From Rhizobium sp. CG5 (GTDB taxonomy: Bacteria; Pseudomonadota; Alphaproteobacteria; Rhizobiales; Rhizobiaceae), in the NCBI RefSeq assembly GCF_023701945.1, contig NZ_JABAEF010000011.1:1-64000 (forward strand): DNA of 64,000 bases, in the 5' to 3' direction. A program made the translations under genes and the position numbers. Below are positions 25,645 through 34,511 of the stretch, piece by piece. Each line of letters starts with the position of its first letter. The stretch's first letter is position 1. A model generated the notes under the pieces. It saw nothing but the letters and a program-made list of their open reading frames with translations, ran no database searches and was not told the origin of the DNA.

Positions 25645-26626
25645 TCTCGGTCTCCGGTATGATGGGCGCCGTCCCCTTGACGTGGCATGCCACGGCGTGC
25701 GGTCCGGCAAGGGATGTCAGATGAGGCAATTGGCTATGGCAGCGATCCTCGACGAGCGGACAGCGGCTGGCAAAGGCGCAGCCTTTCGGCTCGTCGTAGC
25801 CGCTTGGAATTTCTCCGCGGATGCGCGGAATGTCGCGGCGGTGGTGCGGGTCGGGCACGAAGGCGCTGTCGAGCAGGGCGATCGTGTAGGGATGGGTGGG
25901 CGTTGATCCCCGCGGCAGAACCTCAACAATACGGCCGAGATACATCACCAGAATGCGGTCGCAGAAATACTGCACCAGCGCCAGGTCATGGGAGATAAAG
26001 ATATAGGTGAGATCGAGCCGGTCGCGCAGGTCCTGCAGCAGGCCGATGACCTGCGCCTGGATCGACACGTCGAGCGAAGCCGTCGGCTCGTCGAGCACCA
26101 CCAATGATGGTGAGAGGGCCAGCGCCCGGGCAATGCCGACGCGCTGCTTCTGCCCGCCGGACAGCTGATGCTGGTAGCTATCGGCAAGATTTCCCGGCAG
26201 CGAGACCATGGCGAGAAGTTCCGCCACTTTCGCGTCCCGCTCGGTCCGGCTCATGGCAATGCCCTGCACATCGAAGGGTTCGAGCAAGGCGTCGCGGATC
26301 GACTGGCGCGGATCGATCGAGGAATAGGGATCCTGAAAGACCATCTGGAAACGGCGCCGCAATCGGGCGAGCGTGGCCCCCTTGAGCGGTCGGATATCCT
26401 GGCCGTCGAAGAGGATTTCACCGGCGCTCGGCTCGATCAGCCGGGAAACCAGACGCGCCAGGGTGGACTTGCCGCAGCCGGATTCTCCGACGACGCCGAG
26501 GATTTCGCCGCGTCTCAGATCGAAGGACACGTCGGTGACGGCGCGGAAGCGCCGTTTCCTGGCAAACAGGTCGCCGCCGCTGGAAAAGACGCGGGATAGC
26601 GCGCGAATAGACAGGAGCGGCGTCAT
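25634..26626 (-). CDS. Peptide ABC transporter ATP-binding protein (DppF/OppF type)
   Basis: A 330-residue ABC ATPase. Walker A GESGCGKST, signature LSGGQKQRVGIARAL and Walker B LVVLDEPTASLD are complete. The C-terminal oligopeptide/dipeptide extension contains CAFASRCPLVEDRC, the cysteine pattern of DppF-like proteins. The start at 26626 ([10 protein letters not shown]) overlaps the DppD-type gene by 4 bp. It works with the other ATPase as a heterodimer. Confidence 0.92.
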   Translation of the reverse strand: MTPLLSIRALSRVFSSGGDLFARKRRFRAVTDVSFDLRRGEILGVVGESGCGKSTLARLVSRLIEPSAGEILFDGQDIRPLKGATLARLRRRFQMVFQDPYSSIDPRQSIRDALLEPFDVQGIAMSRTERDAKVAELLAMVSLPGNLADSYQHQLSGGQKQRVGIARALALSPSLVVLDEPTASLDVSIQAQVIGLLQDLRDRLDLTYIFISHDLALVQYFCDRILVMYLGRIVEVLPRGSTPTHPYTIALLDSAFVPDPHHRRDIPRIRGEIPSGYDEPKGCAFASRCPLVEDRCHSQLPHLTSLAGPHAVACHVKGTAPIIPETENAV

Positions 26627-27585
26627 GCGCGATCCTCCTCGGCCAGGAAGCAGGCCACGGAGCGTCCGGCCTCGATCACGCTCGGCGGGCTGGACGTGCG
26701 ACAGATGTCGATGGCCAGCGGACAGCGTGGATTGTAGCGGCAGCCGTCCGGCATGGCGCTGGCCGACGGCACCATGCCGGGAATGCCGGCGAGGCTGCGC
26801 GGCGTCATGCCGGGCTGTGGAATGCAGCCGATCAGCGCGCCGGTGTAGGGGTGGCGCGGCGCATCGAAAATGGCATTGACCTCGCCGTATTCGACGACCT
26901 TGCCGCAATACATTACCGCCACATCGTCGCAGATCTGGGCGACCACGCCCATGTCGTGGGTGATCAGGATCAGCCCCAGGCCTTTCTCCCGCACGAGTTC
27001 CGACAGAAGCGCGATGATCTGCGCCTGGACGGTCACATCAAGCGCCGTCGTCGGCTCATCGGCAATCAGCAGATCGGGGTCACCGGCCAGCGCCATGGCA
27101 ATGACGATCCGCTGGCGAAGGCCGCCGGAGAGCTGGTGCGGAACGAGATGGTAGGTCACATCAGGCGACGGGATGCGCATGCGCGCCATCAGGCCGATGG
27201 TCTTCTCCTTCGCTGCCTTGCGGTCGAGGTTCAGATGCAGTTCGGCCACCTGGTCGACCTGGCGGCCGACGCGCATCACCGGATCGAGCGAGGTCATCGG
27301 GTTCTGGGTGATGAGCGCGATGCGCCCGCCGCGCAGGTTGCGATAAGCCGTCTCGCTGATGCCGGTCAGGTCGGTGCCGTCGAAGAGGACGCGTCCGGAG
27401 GTGATGCGGCCGCCCATCAGCGGCAAAAGCCCCATGACGCTCATGGCGGTCATCGACTTGCCGGAGCCGGATTCGCCGACCAGGCCCAGGATACGGCCGC
27501 GCTCGACGGCAAGATCGACGCCCGCCAACGGCTCCAGCGGGCCGAAACCGATATGCAATTGTTCGACTTTGAGCAGGGGTGCCAT
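26623..27585 (-). CDS. Peptide ABC transporter ATP-binding protein (DppD/OppD type)
   Basis: A 320-residue ABC ATPase with Walker [10 protein letters not shown], signature [15 protein letters not shown] and Walker [13 protein letters not shown]. The oligo_HPY extension contains [14 protein letters not shown]. It overlaps the permease gene by one base and the second ATPase by four. It powers dipeptide- or oligopeptide-type uptake. Confidence 0.92.
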   Translation of the reverse strand: MAPLLKVEQLHIGFGPLEPLAGVDLAVERGRILGLVGESGSGKSMTAMSVMGLLPLMGGRITSGRVLFDGTDLTGISETAYRNLRGGRIALITQNPMTSLDPVMRVGRQVDQVAELHLNLDRKAAKEKTIGLMARMRIPSPDVTYHLVPHQLSGGLRQRIVIAMALAGDPDLLIADEPTTALDVTVQAQIIALLSELVREKGLGLILITHDMGVVAQICDDVAVMYCGKVVEYGEVNAIFDAPRHPYTGALIGCIPQPGMTPRSLAGIPGMVPSASAMPDGCRYNPRCPLAIDICRTSSPPSVIEAGRSVACFLAEEDRA

Positions 27586-28445
27586 CAGCTTCTCATCCTC
27601 GCCTTGACGTCAAGGGACTTCAGCACGCCCTGACCGAACAGATTGATGAAGATCACCGAAGCGGCGACGAAGATGCCGGGCCAGAGAATGACCCAGGGGG
27701 CGTTGAAGAGCTGGGCCGAACCCGTGCTCATCATGCCGCCCCAGCTTGGCACCGGCGGTTGCGCGCCCATGCCGAAGAAGCCGAGCGTCGCCTCGAGCAG
27801 GATGGCGTTGCCGGTCGACAGCATGGCGACGACGACGACGGGGGCGATCGCATTGGGCAAGAGCCGGCGCATCATGATGTGCAGCGGACCGGCGCCCATG
27901 CTGCGGCTGGCCTCGACGAAGGTCTGGCGCTTCAGCGTGATGATCTGCGTACGGGTCAGGCGGGTGAACTGGGCGAGATAGGCAATGGCGATCGCCAGCA
28001 CCGTGCTGCCTGATCCCGGCCCCAGGATAGCGACGATCAGCAGGGCCAGCAGGATTTCCGGAAAGCACCAGGTGAGGTCTACCGCCGACATCATCATCCG
28101 GTCGAAGCGGCCGCCGATATAACCGCAGACCGCGCCGATCATGATACCACCGACCAGGGAGAGCGTAATCGAGACGACCGAAACGGAGAGCGATGTTCGC
28201 GCGCCATAGATGACGCGCGACAGCATGTCCCGGCCGAATTCATCCGTGCCGAACCAGTGCGCCGCAGAGGGCGCCTGGTTGGCGATCGACAGGTTCTGAG
28301 CGTCATAGGCATAGGGCGAAATCCACGGCGCAGCGATCGCCGCGATAGCCAGCAGGACGAGGGCCACGCCCGACAGGGCAGCGCCCGGTGTCGGAGCAAG
28401 CGTAGCAAGCCGCGACAGGGTGGAGATGTGCGTGTTCGAACTCAT
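27585..28445 (-). CDS. Peptide ABC transporter permease (DppC type)
   Basis: A 286-residue inner-membrane permease with about six helices. The N-terminal OppC-like segment precedes an HWFGTDEFGRDMLSRVIYGAR block, the hallmark of DppC/OppC. The EAA-type loop appears as FVEASRSMGAGPLHIMMRRLLPN. It is coupled to the DppB-type permease gene by a 4-bp overlap. Confidence 0.92.
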   Translation of the reverse strand: MSSNTHISTLSRLATLAPTPGAALSGVALVLLAIAAIAAPWISPYAYDAQNLSIANQAPSAAHWFGTDEFGRDMLSRVIYGARTSLSVSVVSITLSLVGGIMIGAVCGYIGGRFDRMMMSAVDLTWCFPEILLALLIVAILGPGSGSTVLAIAIAYLAQFTRLTRTQIITLKRQTFVEASRSMGAGPLHIMMRRLLPNAIAPVVVVAMLSTGNAILLEATLGFFGMGAQPPVPSWGGMMSTGSAQLFNAPWVILWPGIFVAASVIFINLFGQGVLKSLDVKARMRS

Positions 28446-29371
28446 GCGGCCGCTTCCTCTCGCTGGCGCGGATCCATCGCGGCCTGCAGAAGGTCGCCGA
28501 GCAAGGTACCCAGCATGACCGCAATGGCGAGGAACAGCAGACAGCCCTGGATCAGCGGATAATCACGCTGGCCCAGCGCCCGGATCAGCAGCGACCCAAG
28601 TCCCGGCCGGGCAAAGACGTATTCGACCGTCACCGAGCCGCCGACGATCAGGCCGATACGCAGGCTGAGAATGGTGATGACGGGAACCAGCGCATGGCGC
28701 AGCACATGGGCGATCTGGATGCGAAACCGCGACAGGCCCTTGGCATGCAGCAGCAGGACAAAATCCTCGCGGGCCGTCTCGATCATCGCCACGCGGGTCA
28801 CCTGCGCGACCAGCGCCATGCCGCCAAGCCCGACGGTCAGCACAGGCAGGATCAGCGAGGTCCAGTGGCGCGCGCCGGACACCGGGACCCAGCCGAGCTG
28901 CACGGCAAACAGCATGATCATCAAGAGGCCGAGCCAGAAGGTCGGAACGGTGGAGCCGAGCAGGGAGACACCCATCAGGGCGTGATCGACGACACGGTCG
29001 CGGAAGGTGGCGGCGAGCGCACCGGCCAGAATGCCGAACACCGCCGAGAAAGCGAGCGCCAGACTGCCGAGCGCCAGGCTCGGCCCGAGATTGGCCAGGA
29101 TCAGGTCGGCCACGGGGCGGCGCATGACGATCGCCGTCCCGAGGTCGCCTTGCGCGACATTGCCGAGCCAGGTGAGATATTGTTCGATCAGGCTGCGATC
29201 CAGTCCGTAGCGGGCGATAATCGCCGCCCGCTGGTCGGGAGAGGAGCCGGTCCGGATCAGGTTGTCGACCGGATCGCCCGGTACGAGATGGACGATCAGG
29301 AAGACCACGCCGGAGACGACGAAGAAGACCGGTATCATCGCCAGAAGGCGTCTGAGCGCATAACCCATCAT
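28442..29371 (-). CDS. Peptide ABC transporter permease (DppB type)
   Basis: A 309-residue permease. The N terminus (ALRRLLAMIPVFFVVSGVVFLIVHLVPGDPV) is characteristic of DppB/OppB. The BPD_transp_1 EAA loop is near ETAREDFVLLLHAKGLSRFRI. It forms the channel with the DppC-type protein encoded next. It lies 19 bp after the binding-protein gene. Confidence 0.92.
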   Translation of the reverse strand: MMGYALRRLLAMIPVFFVVSGVVFLIVHLVPGDPVDNLIRTGSSPDQRAAIIARYGLDRSLIEQYLTWLGNVAQGDLGTAIVMRRPVADLILANLGPSLALGSLALAFSAVFGILAGALAATFRDRVVDHALMGVSLLGSTVPTFWLGLLMIMLFAVQLGWVPVSGARHWTSLILPVLTVGLGGMALVAQVTRVAMIETAREDFVLLLHAKGLSRFRIQIAHVLRHALVPVITILSLRIGLIVGGSVTVEYVFARPGLGSLLIRALGQRDYPLIQGCLLFLAIAVMLGTLLGDLLQAAMDPRQREEAAA

Positions 29372-29390
29372 GTCCGTCGTCCCCGCACCA

Positions 29391-30977
29391 TCATTCCTTG
29401 ACGTCGATGTCGAGGACGCTCTGCGCGGAGAATTGCGGCCCGTTGATCTTGGCCGGCACGGTGACGCGGTCCTTGTTGTAGGCCAGCGTCTGGACCGGTT
29501 CGTAGATCGGAGCGAAGGGCACCTGGCTCAGCACATACTCATGATAGGTAATGAAGTTGGCGATGCGCTCTTCCGGGGTCTTGGAACCGGTCAGCGCCTT
29601 GACGCGCAACTCGTCGGCCTTGGGATCCTTCCACATCGAAACGTTCGGGTAGCCCAGACGCTCGCCGGAGAAGAACCAGTCGAGAATGTCGGCATTGTTC
29701 CAGCCGTAGCTGCGAATGGCGAGCTGCTGGGTGCCCTTCTTGTATTCGGCGCGGATCGAGCTGGTATCGAAGACGGTAATCTCGGCATTGATGCCGACCG
29801 CCTTCAGCTGCGCCTGGATGACTTCCGTCAGTCGCTTGAATTCGGTGTCGCTCTGGGTCCACAGCGTGACCGTCAGCGGCTTGCCGTCCTTGGAGCGGCT
29901 TCCATCGGCGCCGGCCTTCCAGCCCGCTTCTTCCAGCAGGGCCTTGGCCTGTTCGGGGTCGTAGGAAATGTCGAACTTCGGATCGACCTTGGATTCCGGC
30001 AGCGAGGCGATCAGGAAGTTGTGGGCGGCAAGACCCTTGCCGCCAAACAGCTTGTCGAGGATTTCCTGCTGGTTAACGGCAAGCGCCGTGGCCTTGCGAA
30101 CCTTGAGGTCCGTGAAGGGTTCGACCGTCGTGTTGATCGGCATGTAGAATGTCCCGAAGCCGGGCATGCTCTGCACGGTGGCGTTCTCCAGCGTCGCATA
30201 TTGCGGCAGGATATCGCTTGGAACGTCGAGAACGGCATCAACGCCGCCGGTCTTCAGCTCGAGGAAGCTGGTCGAGGAATCGGCGATTTCGCGAAGCGTC
30301 AGGCGATCGATCTTGGCCGGCCCCTTGTTTGCAGAGGCAGCACTGCCCCAAGTATAATCATCATTGCGCACGAGAACGGATTCGACGCCGGTGGTGAAGC
30401 TTTCCAGCTTGAAGGGACCAGTGCCGACGGCCACCGTCACACCGTAATTGGCACCTTCGGCATCAAAGGCTTTCGGGCTCGGGACACCCATGAAGGCGCT
30501 CGACAGGTTGTAGAGCAGGTTGGCGTCCGGATGCTTCATCAGGAAACGCACGGTCAGGTCGTCGACCACCTCGACCTTGTCGATGCCACCGACCAGATAT
30601 TCATTCTCGGTGCCGGCGAATTTCGGGATCCACCAGGCAATCGTCTTGGCGTTGAAGGGTTCACCGTCATGAAACTTGACGCCGTCCTTCAGATGGAAGG
30701 TCCAGGTCATGCCGTCCGGTGTGGATTCCCAGCTGGTGGCCAGATGCGGATAATAACCCTGGTCGGCGCCCTGAACGACAAGCCGATCGTAGATCAGCGC
30801 GTCGGCGAGCGTCATCAAGGTGCCGCGGATCGGGTCGTGGTTGGCAGCGCCCGCTTCCGAAGACGGCAGCACGAAGACGGCTTCCGCCGCCATGAGCGCC
30901 GATGCCGGCATCACGCCGCCACAGGCGAACGTCAGCGCCACCATCGTGCCTTTGAAGTCCCATTTCATGTTGGTCAT
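29391..30977 (-). CDS. Peptide ABC transporter substrate-binding protein (SBP_bac_5)
   Basis: A 528-residue periplasmic protein of the DppA/OppA family. A signal peptide of about 30 residues ends near PASALMA. The mature chain shows the family blocks DGMTWTFHLKDGVKFHDGEPFNA and FDISYDPEQAKALLEEAGWK. ATG 30977 has AGGGGAA at a suitable distance; ATG 30968 is also possible. It selects the peptide-like cargo for the importer. Given the downstream M81 peptidase and DAO flavoprotein, the cargo may be an unusual or D-residue-containing peptide (inference). Confidence 0.9.
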   Translation of the reverse strand: MTNMKWDFKGTMVALTFACGGVMPASALMAAEAVFVLPSSEAGAANHDPIRGTLMTLADALIYDRLVVQGADQGYYPHLATSWESTPDGMTWTFHLKDGVKFHDGEPFNAKTIAWWIPKFAGTENEYLVGGIDKVEVVDDLTVRFLMKHPDANLLYNLSSAFMGVPSPKAFDAEGANYGVTVAVGTGPFKLESFTTGVESVLVRNDDYTWGSAASANKGPAKIDRLTLREIADSSTSFLELKTGGVDAVLDVPSDILPQYATLENATVQSMPGFGTFYMPINTTVEPFTDLKVRKATALAVNQQEILDKLFGGKGLAAHNFLIASLPESKVDPKFDISYDPEQAKALLEEAGWKAGADGSRSKDGKPLTVTLWTQSDTEFKRLTEVIQAQLKAVGINAEITVFDTSSIRAEYKKGTQQLAIRSYGWNNADILDWFFSGERLGYPNVSMWKDPKADELRVKALTGSKTPEERIANFITYHEYVLSQVPFAPIYEPVQTLAYNKDRVTVPAKINGPQFSAQSVLDIDVKE

Positions 30978-31029
30978 CGTCTGCGTTCCCCTTTTTTAGC
31001 TTTGCATGACGGGTGGAAAGTTGGTTCTG

Positions 31030-31902
31030 TCAGTCTTCCAGGGTGCCTCCGGCATAGCCCGTGAAGGTCTTGTAGCAACTGACCATCTGCCCGAGCCGAT
31101 CCTCGACCTCGGCGCCCAGCTCGCCGAACACGCCGTTCACGGCGAGCTGCACCAGCGACACCAGCGGGCTGAGCGAATCCCAGAACTGGTTGAGCGCGGT
31201 CGGCACGGCAAAGACTTCGCTGGAGACGGATGGCGCCCAGTCGCAATAGGTGTCGGTCAGGATGGTGACGGCAATGCCCCGCGCATGGGCCGCCTCGGCC
31301 AATTGCTTGCTCTGGCGCGAATAGCGCCGGGTATCGATCACCACCAGCATGATGCCGGCCGGGTCGGTCAGCAGCACATCGACAAAATTGCCGGCCGCCA
31401 GATCGACGATATGGACTTCGTCGCGCAGATACTGGAGCTGATGGGCCATTACGGCGGCGACGCCGCGTTCCGTCTGGAAACCGGCGCAATAGACCTTGCG
31501 TGCCGTGCTGAGACGAGAAATGAAGCGGGCGAATTCCGGCGTCTGGGCCAGTTCGTAGACCCGGACAAGAGCGCCGATCTCCATCTCGAGGCCGGTTGCC
31601 AGCTGGTCGTTGCCGGACCGGGACCGGGCGGCAAAATCCTTCAGCCGATCGCCGACCAGCCAGGGGCTGTCACCGAAATCGTCCTTCAGATCGGCCTTCA
31701 GTTCCTTGAAATGCGTATAGCCGATCGAGCGGCAGAAACGCCCGACGGTCATCTCGCCGACGCCGACCTTGGCCGCGATGCTGGCCGCCGTCTCAAACGG
31801 CAGTTCGCTCAGGTTCGACAGCATATAGGTGGCGATGGCACGGCCCGCCGCCGTCGAATTCCCAAGGCTGTCGAGCAGGCGTTCCTTGACCGTCGCCATC
31901 AT
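31030..31902 (-). CDS. RpiR family transcriptional regulator (HTH_6 plus SIS domain)
   Basis: A 290-residue regulator. The N-terminal RpiR-type helix-turn-helix covers about residues 1-75, with SELPFETAASIAAKVGVGEMTVGRFCRSIGY. A SIS sugar-phosphate-binding domain occupies about 115-250. RpiR regulators usually sense phosphosugars but also control amino-acid and peptide uptake operons. This gene heads the minus-strand operon of peptide transporter, M81 peptidase and DAO oxidase. AT-rich repeats just upstream (31919-31961) are candidate operator and promoter elements. Confidence 0.85.
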   Translation of the reverse strand: MMATVKERLLDSLGNSTAAGRAIATYMLSNLSELPFETAASIAAKVGVGEMTVGRFCRSIGYTHFKELKADLKDDFGDSPWLVGDRLKDFAARSRSGNDQLATGLEMEIGALVRVYELAQTPEFARFISRLSTARKVYCAGFQTERGVAAVMAHQLQYLRDEVHIVDLAAGNFVDVLLTDPAGIMLVVIDTRRYSRQSKQLAEAAHARGIAVTILTDTYCDWAPSVSSEVFAVPTALNQFWDSLSPLVSLVQLAVNGVFGELGAEVEDRLGQMVSCYKTFTGYAGGTLED

Positions 31903-31918
31903 GGCTCCATGCTGGTAT

Positions 31919-31961
31919 GGTATATTTATATCTCTGATGGTAATTGGTATATATTTATATC
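31919..31961. promoter_or_regulatory. AT-rich repeated boxes upstream of RpiR gene
   Basis: GGTATATTTATATC (31919-31932) and GGTATATATTTATATC (31946-31961) are imperfectly palindromic direct repeats 27 bp apart, a striking AT island in GC-rich DNA. They could be RpiR operators, -10 elements, or both. Confidence 0.5.
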
Positions 31962-32233
31962 ACGACGTCAATAGCCCCTGTTCAACAAAGTCTCGAGGTG
32001 TTCCCTGGCGAAGCCGGAATTGGCCTATGCAGGGAGCCGCCTCCCCGTTTGGAATAGACCGACCTCACCAGGACGTCGGCACGGGATCGAAAATGAGATA
32101 AACCAGCGGGAGGTCACCAAGCCTTTTGAGCAACGCTCGTCGAGACTGTCGCCGACCGCCTTTCGGGATCGCTGACAAGCGGAGTTCCGGCGGCTCCCAC
32201 CAAAAAATCTATCGGGGCCACTGAACTGCCAAA
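31962..32233. other. Intergenic stretch with no recognised feature
   Basis: Between the RpiR upstream boxes and the first TGTCGACA operator there is about 270 bp with no plausible gene, repeat or RNA that I can support. Confidence 0.5.
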
Positions 32234-32279
32234 AGTGTCGACACATTGGTAGACAGACGAGTTTTTCCTGATCTATAGT
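32234..32279 (+). promoter_or_regulatory. GTGTCGACAC operator and promoter of the mutase operon
   Basis: The palindrome GTGTCGACAC (32235-32244, flanked by A on both sides) lies directly upstream of TAGACA (32250-32255), an 18-bp spacer and TATAGT (32274-32279), a good sigma70 promoter. The same palindrome recurs at 38637-38646 and 46574-46583. The FadR/FCD-type consensus with GT and AC half-sites fits, so the GntR protein at 45769-46545 is the likely binder. Confidence 0.7.
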
Positions 32280-32305
32280 GGTCTCAATCAGACGAGGGGA
32301 TCGGC

Positions 32306-33907
32306 ATGGACGAATTTGATGTCATCGTTATCGGAACAGGATCGGCAGCATGTTCGGCGGCGCTGCGGGCTGCCAAAGGCGGTCTTCGCGTCCTGGCGAT
32401 CGAAAAAAGTGCCAAGCTCGGCGGCACCTCGGCAATGTCGGGATCCGGCGTGTGGATCCCGGCAAACCATATCGCGGCAGCGGAGGGTGTGTCCGACAGC
32501 AAGCAGGAAGCACTCGACTACCTGAGGGCCGTGCAGCCGCCCGACTGGGCCGATAAGGAAGGCGCCCGTCATCGTGCCTTTGTCCAGAACGCGCCGACGA
32601 TGCTGAAGTTCTTGTCCGACAACACGCCGATCGATTTTCGACTGATTGACGAGCCGGATCCGTATGTCGAAGCATCCGGGGGCAAGAAATACGGGCGCAT
32701 GCTGTCACCCATGCCGCTGAGCCGGCGGCTGGTCGGCAAATATGCCGGCAAGATGCGGCGCTCCACCCTTCCGCATCTCTTCACCTATCAGGAAAACGTC
32801 AATCTCGACCTCTATCACCGCCCATTTCACGCCATCTTCAAGACGTGGCCGAAGCTGGTCTGGCGCTGGCTGAACAATGCCGGCGCACAGGGCACGGCGC
32901 TGATGACCGGCCTCATCAAGGGTTGCCTGGACGCTGGCGTAGAGTTCCGTCTTGAGACCCGGGCTCTAGGCCTGGTGCAGGACGATAGCGGCCGCATTGT
33001 CGGCGTCGAGGTCGAAAGCAAGGCGCGTCGCGAGACCATTACCGCGCGCCGGGGCGTGGTGATTGCCTCCGGCGGTTTCGAATGGAACAAGGAGATGCGG
33101 GAACGCCATTTCCCCGGGCCACTCGACCGCATCGGCACGCCGATGAGCAATGAGGGCGATGGCCAGATCATGGCGGAAGCCGTCGGCGCCCATCTCGACA
33201 ATATGGATCAGGCCAATGTCTATGTCTGCCTTCCGACTCGCTACGAGGGCAAGCGCTATGGCCTGCCGATCAACTTCCTCTATGAGCCGCATTCCATTGT
33301 CGTGAACCGCGCCGCGAAGCGTTTCGTCAGCGAGGCCCATTTCAATATCGGCGAGGCGCTCGATGCCCGCGATGAGACTGGCGCGCCGGTCAACCTACCA
33401 TGCTATCTGGTCGGCGACCATCGCTTCCTGCAATCCTCCTTCCCCTTCCGCTGGTATGCCTCATACGAACCGGACTGGGTGAAGAAGGCCGATACGATCG
33501 ACGAACTTGCCGCCAAACTCGGACTTCCGGCAAAGGAACTCCAGGAATCGGTCGACCGCTGGAATTCCTTTTGCGCCAAAGGCAAGGACGAGGATTTTCA
33601 TCGTGGCGAACCGGCCTGGGAGCGCAAGAAGGACGGCGGCAATGTCCGTCTCTACCCAATCGACAAACCGCCTTATGTCGGACTTTCGGTCAACCGCTCG
33701 ATCATCGGCACCAAAGGCGGCGCACGCACCAACGAATTTGCCCAGGTGCTGCGTGCGGACGGGTCCATCATCCCAGGCCTTTACGCCGCGGGTCTGGCAA
33801 TGGCCAATCCGATCGGCACGCGGGCCGTCGGTGCGGGAACGACACTTGGCCCGAACCTGACCTGGGGGTTCATCTCGGCCGAAACGATCCTCAGGCAGAA
33901 CCTTTAG
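32306..33907 (+). CDS. FAD-binding dehydrogenase (3-ketosteroid dehydrogenase / fumarate reductase flavoprotein family)
   Basis: A 533-residue flavoenzyme of the FAD_binding_2 family. The N-terminal motif is VIVIGTGSAACSAALRAAKGG, followed by IEKSAKLGGTSAMSGSGVW. The C terminus has RTNEFAQVLRADGSIIPGLYAAGLAM, typical of ketosteroid-dehydrogenase-like and fumarate-reductase-like proteins. Such enzymes introduce or reduce an alpha,beta C=C bond next to a carbonyl or carboxylate. It is the first gene of the B12-mutase operon and lies behind a TGTCGACA-type operator. The substrate is unknown; an unsaturated or saturated dicarboxylate would fit the neighbouring mutase. Confidence 0.82.
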   Translation: MDEFDVIVIGTGSAACSAALRAAKGGLRVLAIEKSAKLGGTSAMSGSGVWIPANHIAAAEGVSDSKQEALDYLRAVQPPDWADKEGARHRAFVQNAPTMLKFLSDNTPIDFRLIDEPDPYVEASGGKKYGRMLSPMPLSRRLVGKYAGKMRRSTLPHLFTYQENVNLDLYHRPFHAIFKTWPKLVWRWLNNAGAQGTALMTGLIKGCLDAGVEFRLETRALGLVQDDSGRIVGVEVESKARRETITARRGVVIASGGFEWNKEMRERHFPGPLDRIGTPMSNEGDGQIMAEAVGAHLDNMDQANVYVCLPTRYEGKRYGLPINFLYEPHSIVVNRAAKRFVSEAHFNIGEALDARDETGAPVNLPCYLVGDHRFLQSSFPFRWYASYEPDWVKKADTIDELAAKLGLPAKELQESVDRWNSFCAKGKDEDFHRGEPAWERKKDGGNVRLYPIDKPPYVGLSVNRSIIGTKGGARTNEFAQVLRADGSIIPGLYAAGLAMANPIGTRAVGAGTTLGPNLTWGFISAETILRQNL

Positions 33908-33972
33908 AACGACCAACCAAACATTCCGAAATGCCGCAGGCTGCTGCCGCGCAACAAGGAGAGGGAACGACA

Positions 33973-34506
33973 ATGGAAGACGCCACCAAATCCGCCATCC
34001 CCGCCGGCGTTCACGTCTCCGGTCCGAATGAGCGGGAGAGTTACTGGCAGCCGGTGCCCGCCAACGGGTATGTGGATGTGGCGCTGGCGCCGCATATCGT
34101 GCCCATGGAATCCCCGTTCGGCATGGGAACCCAGTCCTTGGCGCCAGGGGGCTATGTGCGCGAACACACCCATGACCGCAACGAGGAAGCCGTCTACATA
34201 ATCGAGGGCCATGGTCGGGCGGTGATCGACGGGAAGGAATTTCCACTCGTGCCGGACACCGCGATCTTCCTCCCCAAAAATGTCCGCCACATGTTCATCA
34301 ATGACGGCGACACTAAGCTGCGCTGGGTCTGGCTGATCGTGCCGAACGGCCTTGAGGACTTCTTCCGCCAGATCGGCAAGCCGCGCAAGCCCGGCGATCG
34401 CGTTCCGTCCAATTTCCCTCGTCCGGAAAACGTGCTTGAAATCGAGCGTCAGACGGTTTTCGGCGCGGACCTGAAAGACAAGTTCGATCCCCTGAAGCAG
34501 ATCTGA
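33973..34506 (+). CDS. Cupin domain-containing protein
   Basis: A 177-residue single-domain cupin. The first cupin motif GGYVREHTHDRNEE supplies His65, His67 and Glu71, and the second gives His106 in KNVRHMF, so the metal site is complete. Cupins of this size include isomerases, decarboxylases and dioxygenases, and the sequence alone does not decide. It lies 65 bp after the flavoprotein gene and 5 bp before the aspartate-dehydrogenase-like gene. The start is ATG 33973 after AAGGAGAGGG; an upstream open frame is antisense-like and rejected. Confidence 0.8.
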   Translation: MEDATKSAIPAGVHVSGPNERESYWQPVPANGYVDVALAPHIVPMESPFGMGTQSLAPGGYVREHTHDRNEEAVYIIEGHGRAVIDGKEFPLVPDTAIFLPKNVRHMFINDGDTKLRWVWLIVPNGLEDFFRQIGKPRKPGDRVPSNFPRPENVLEIERQTVFGADLKDKFDPLKQI

Positions 34507-34511
34507 CCGCC

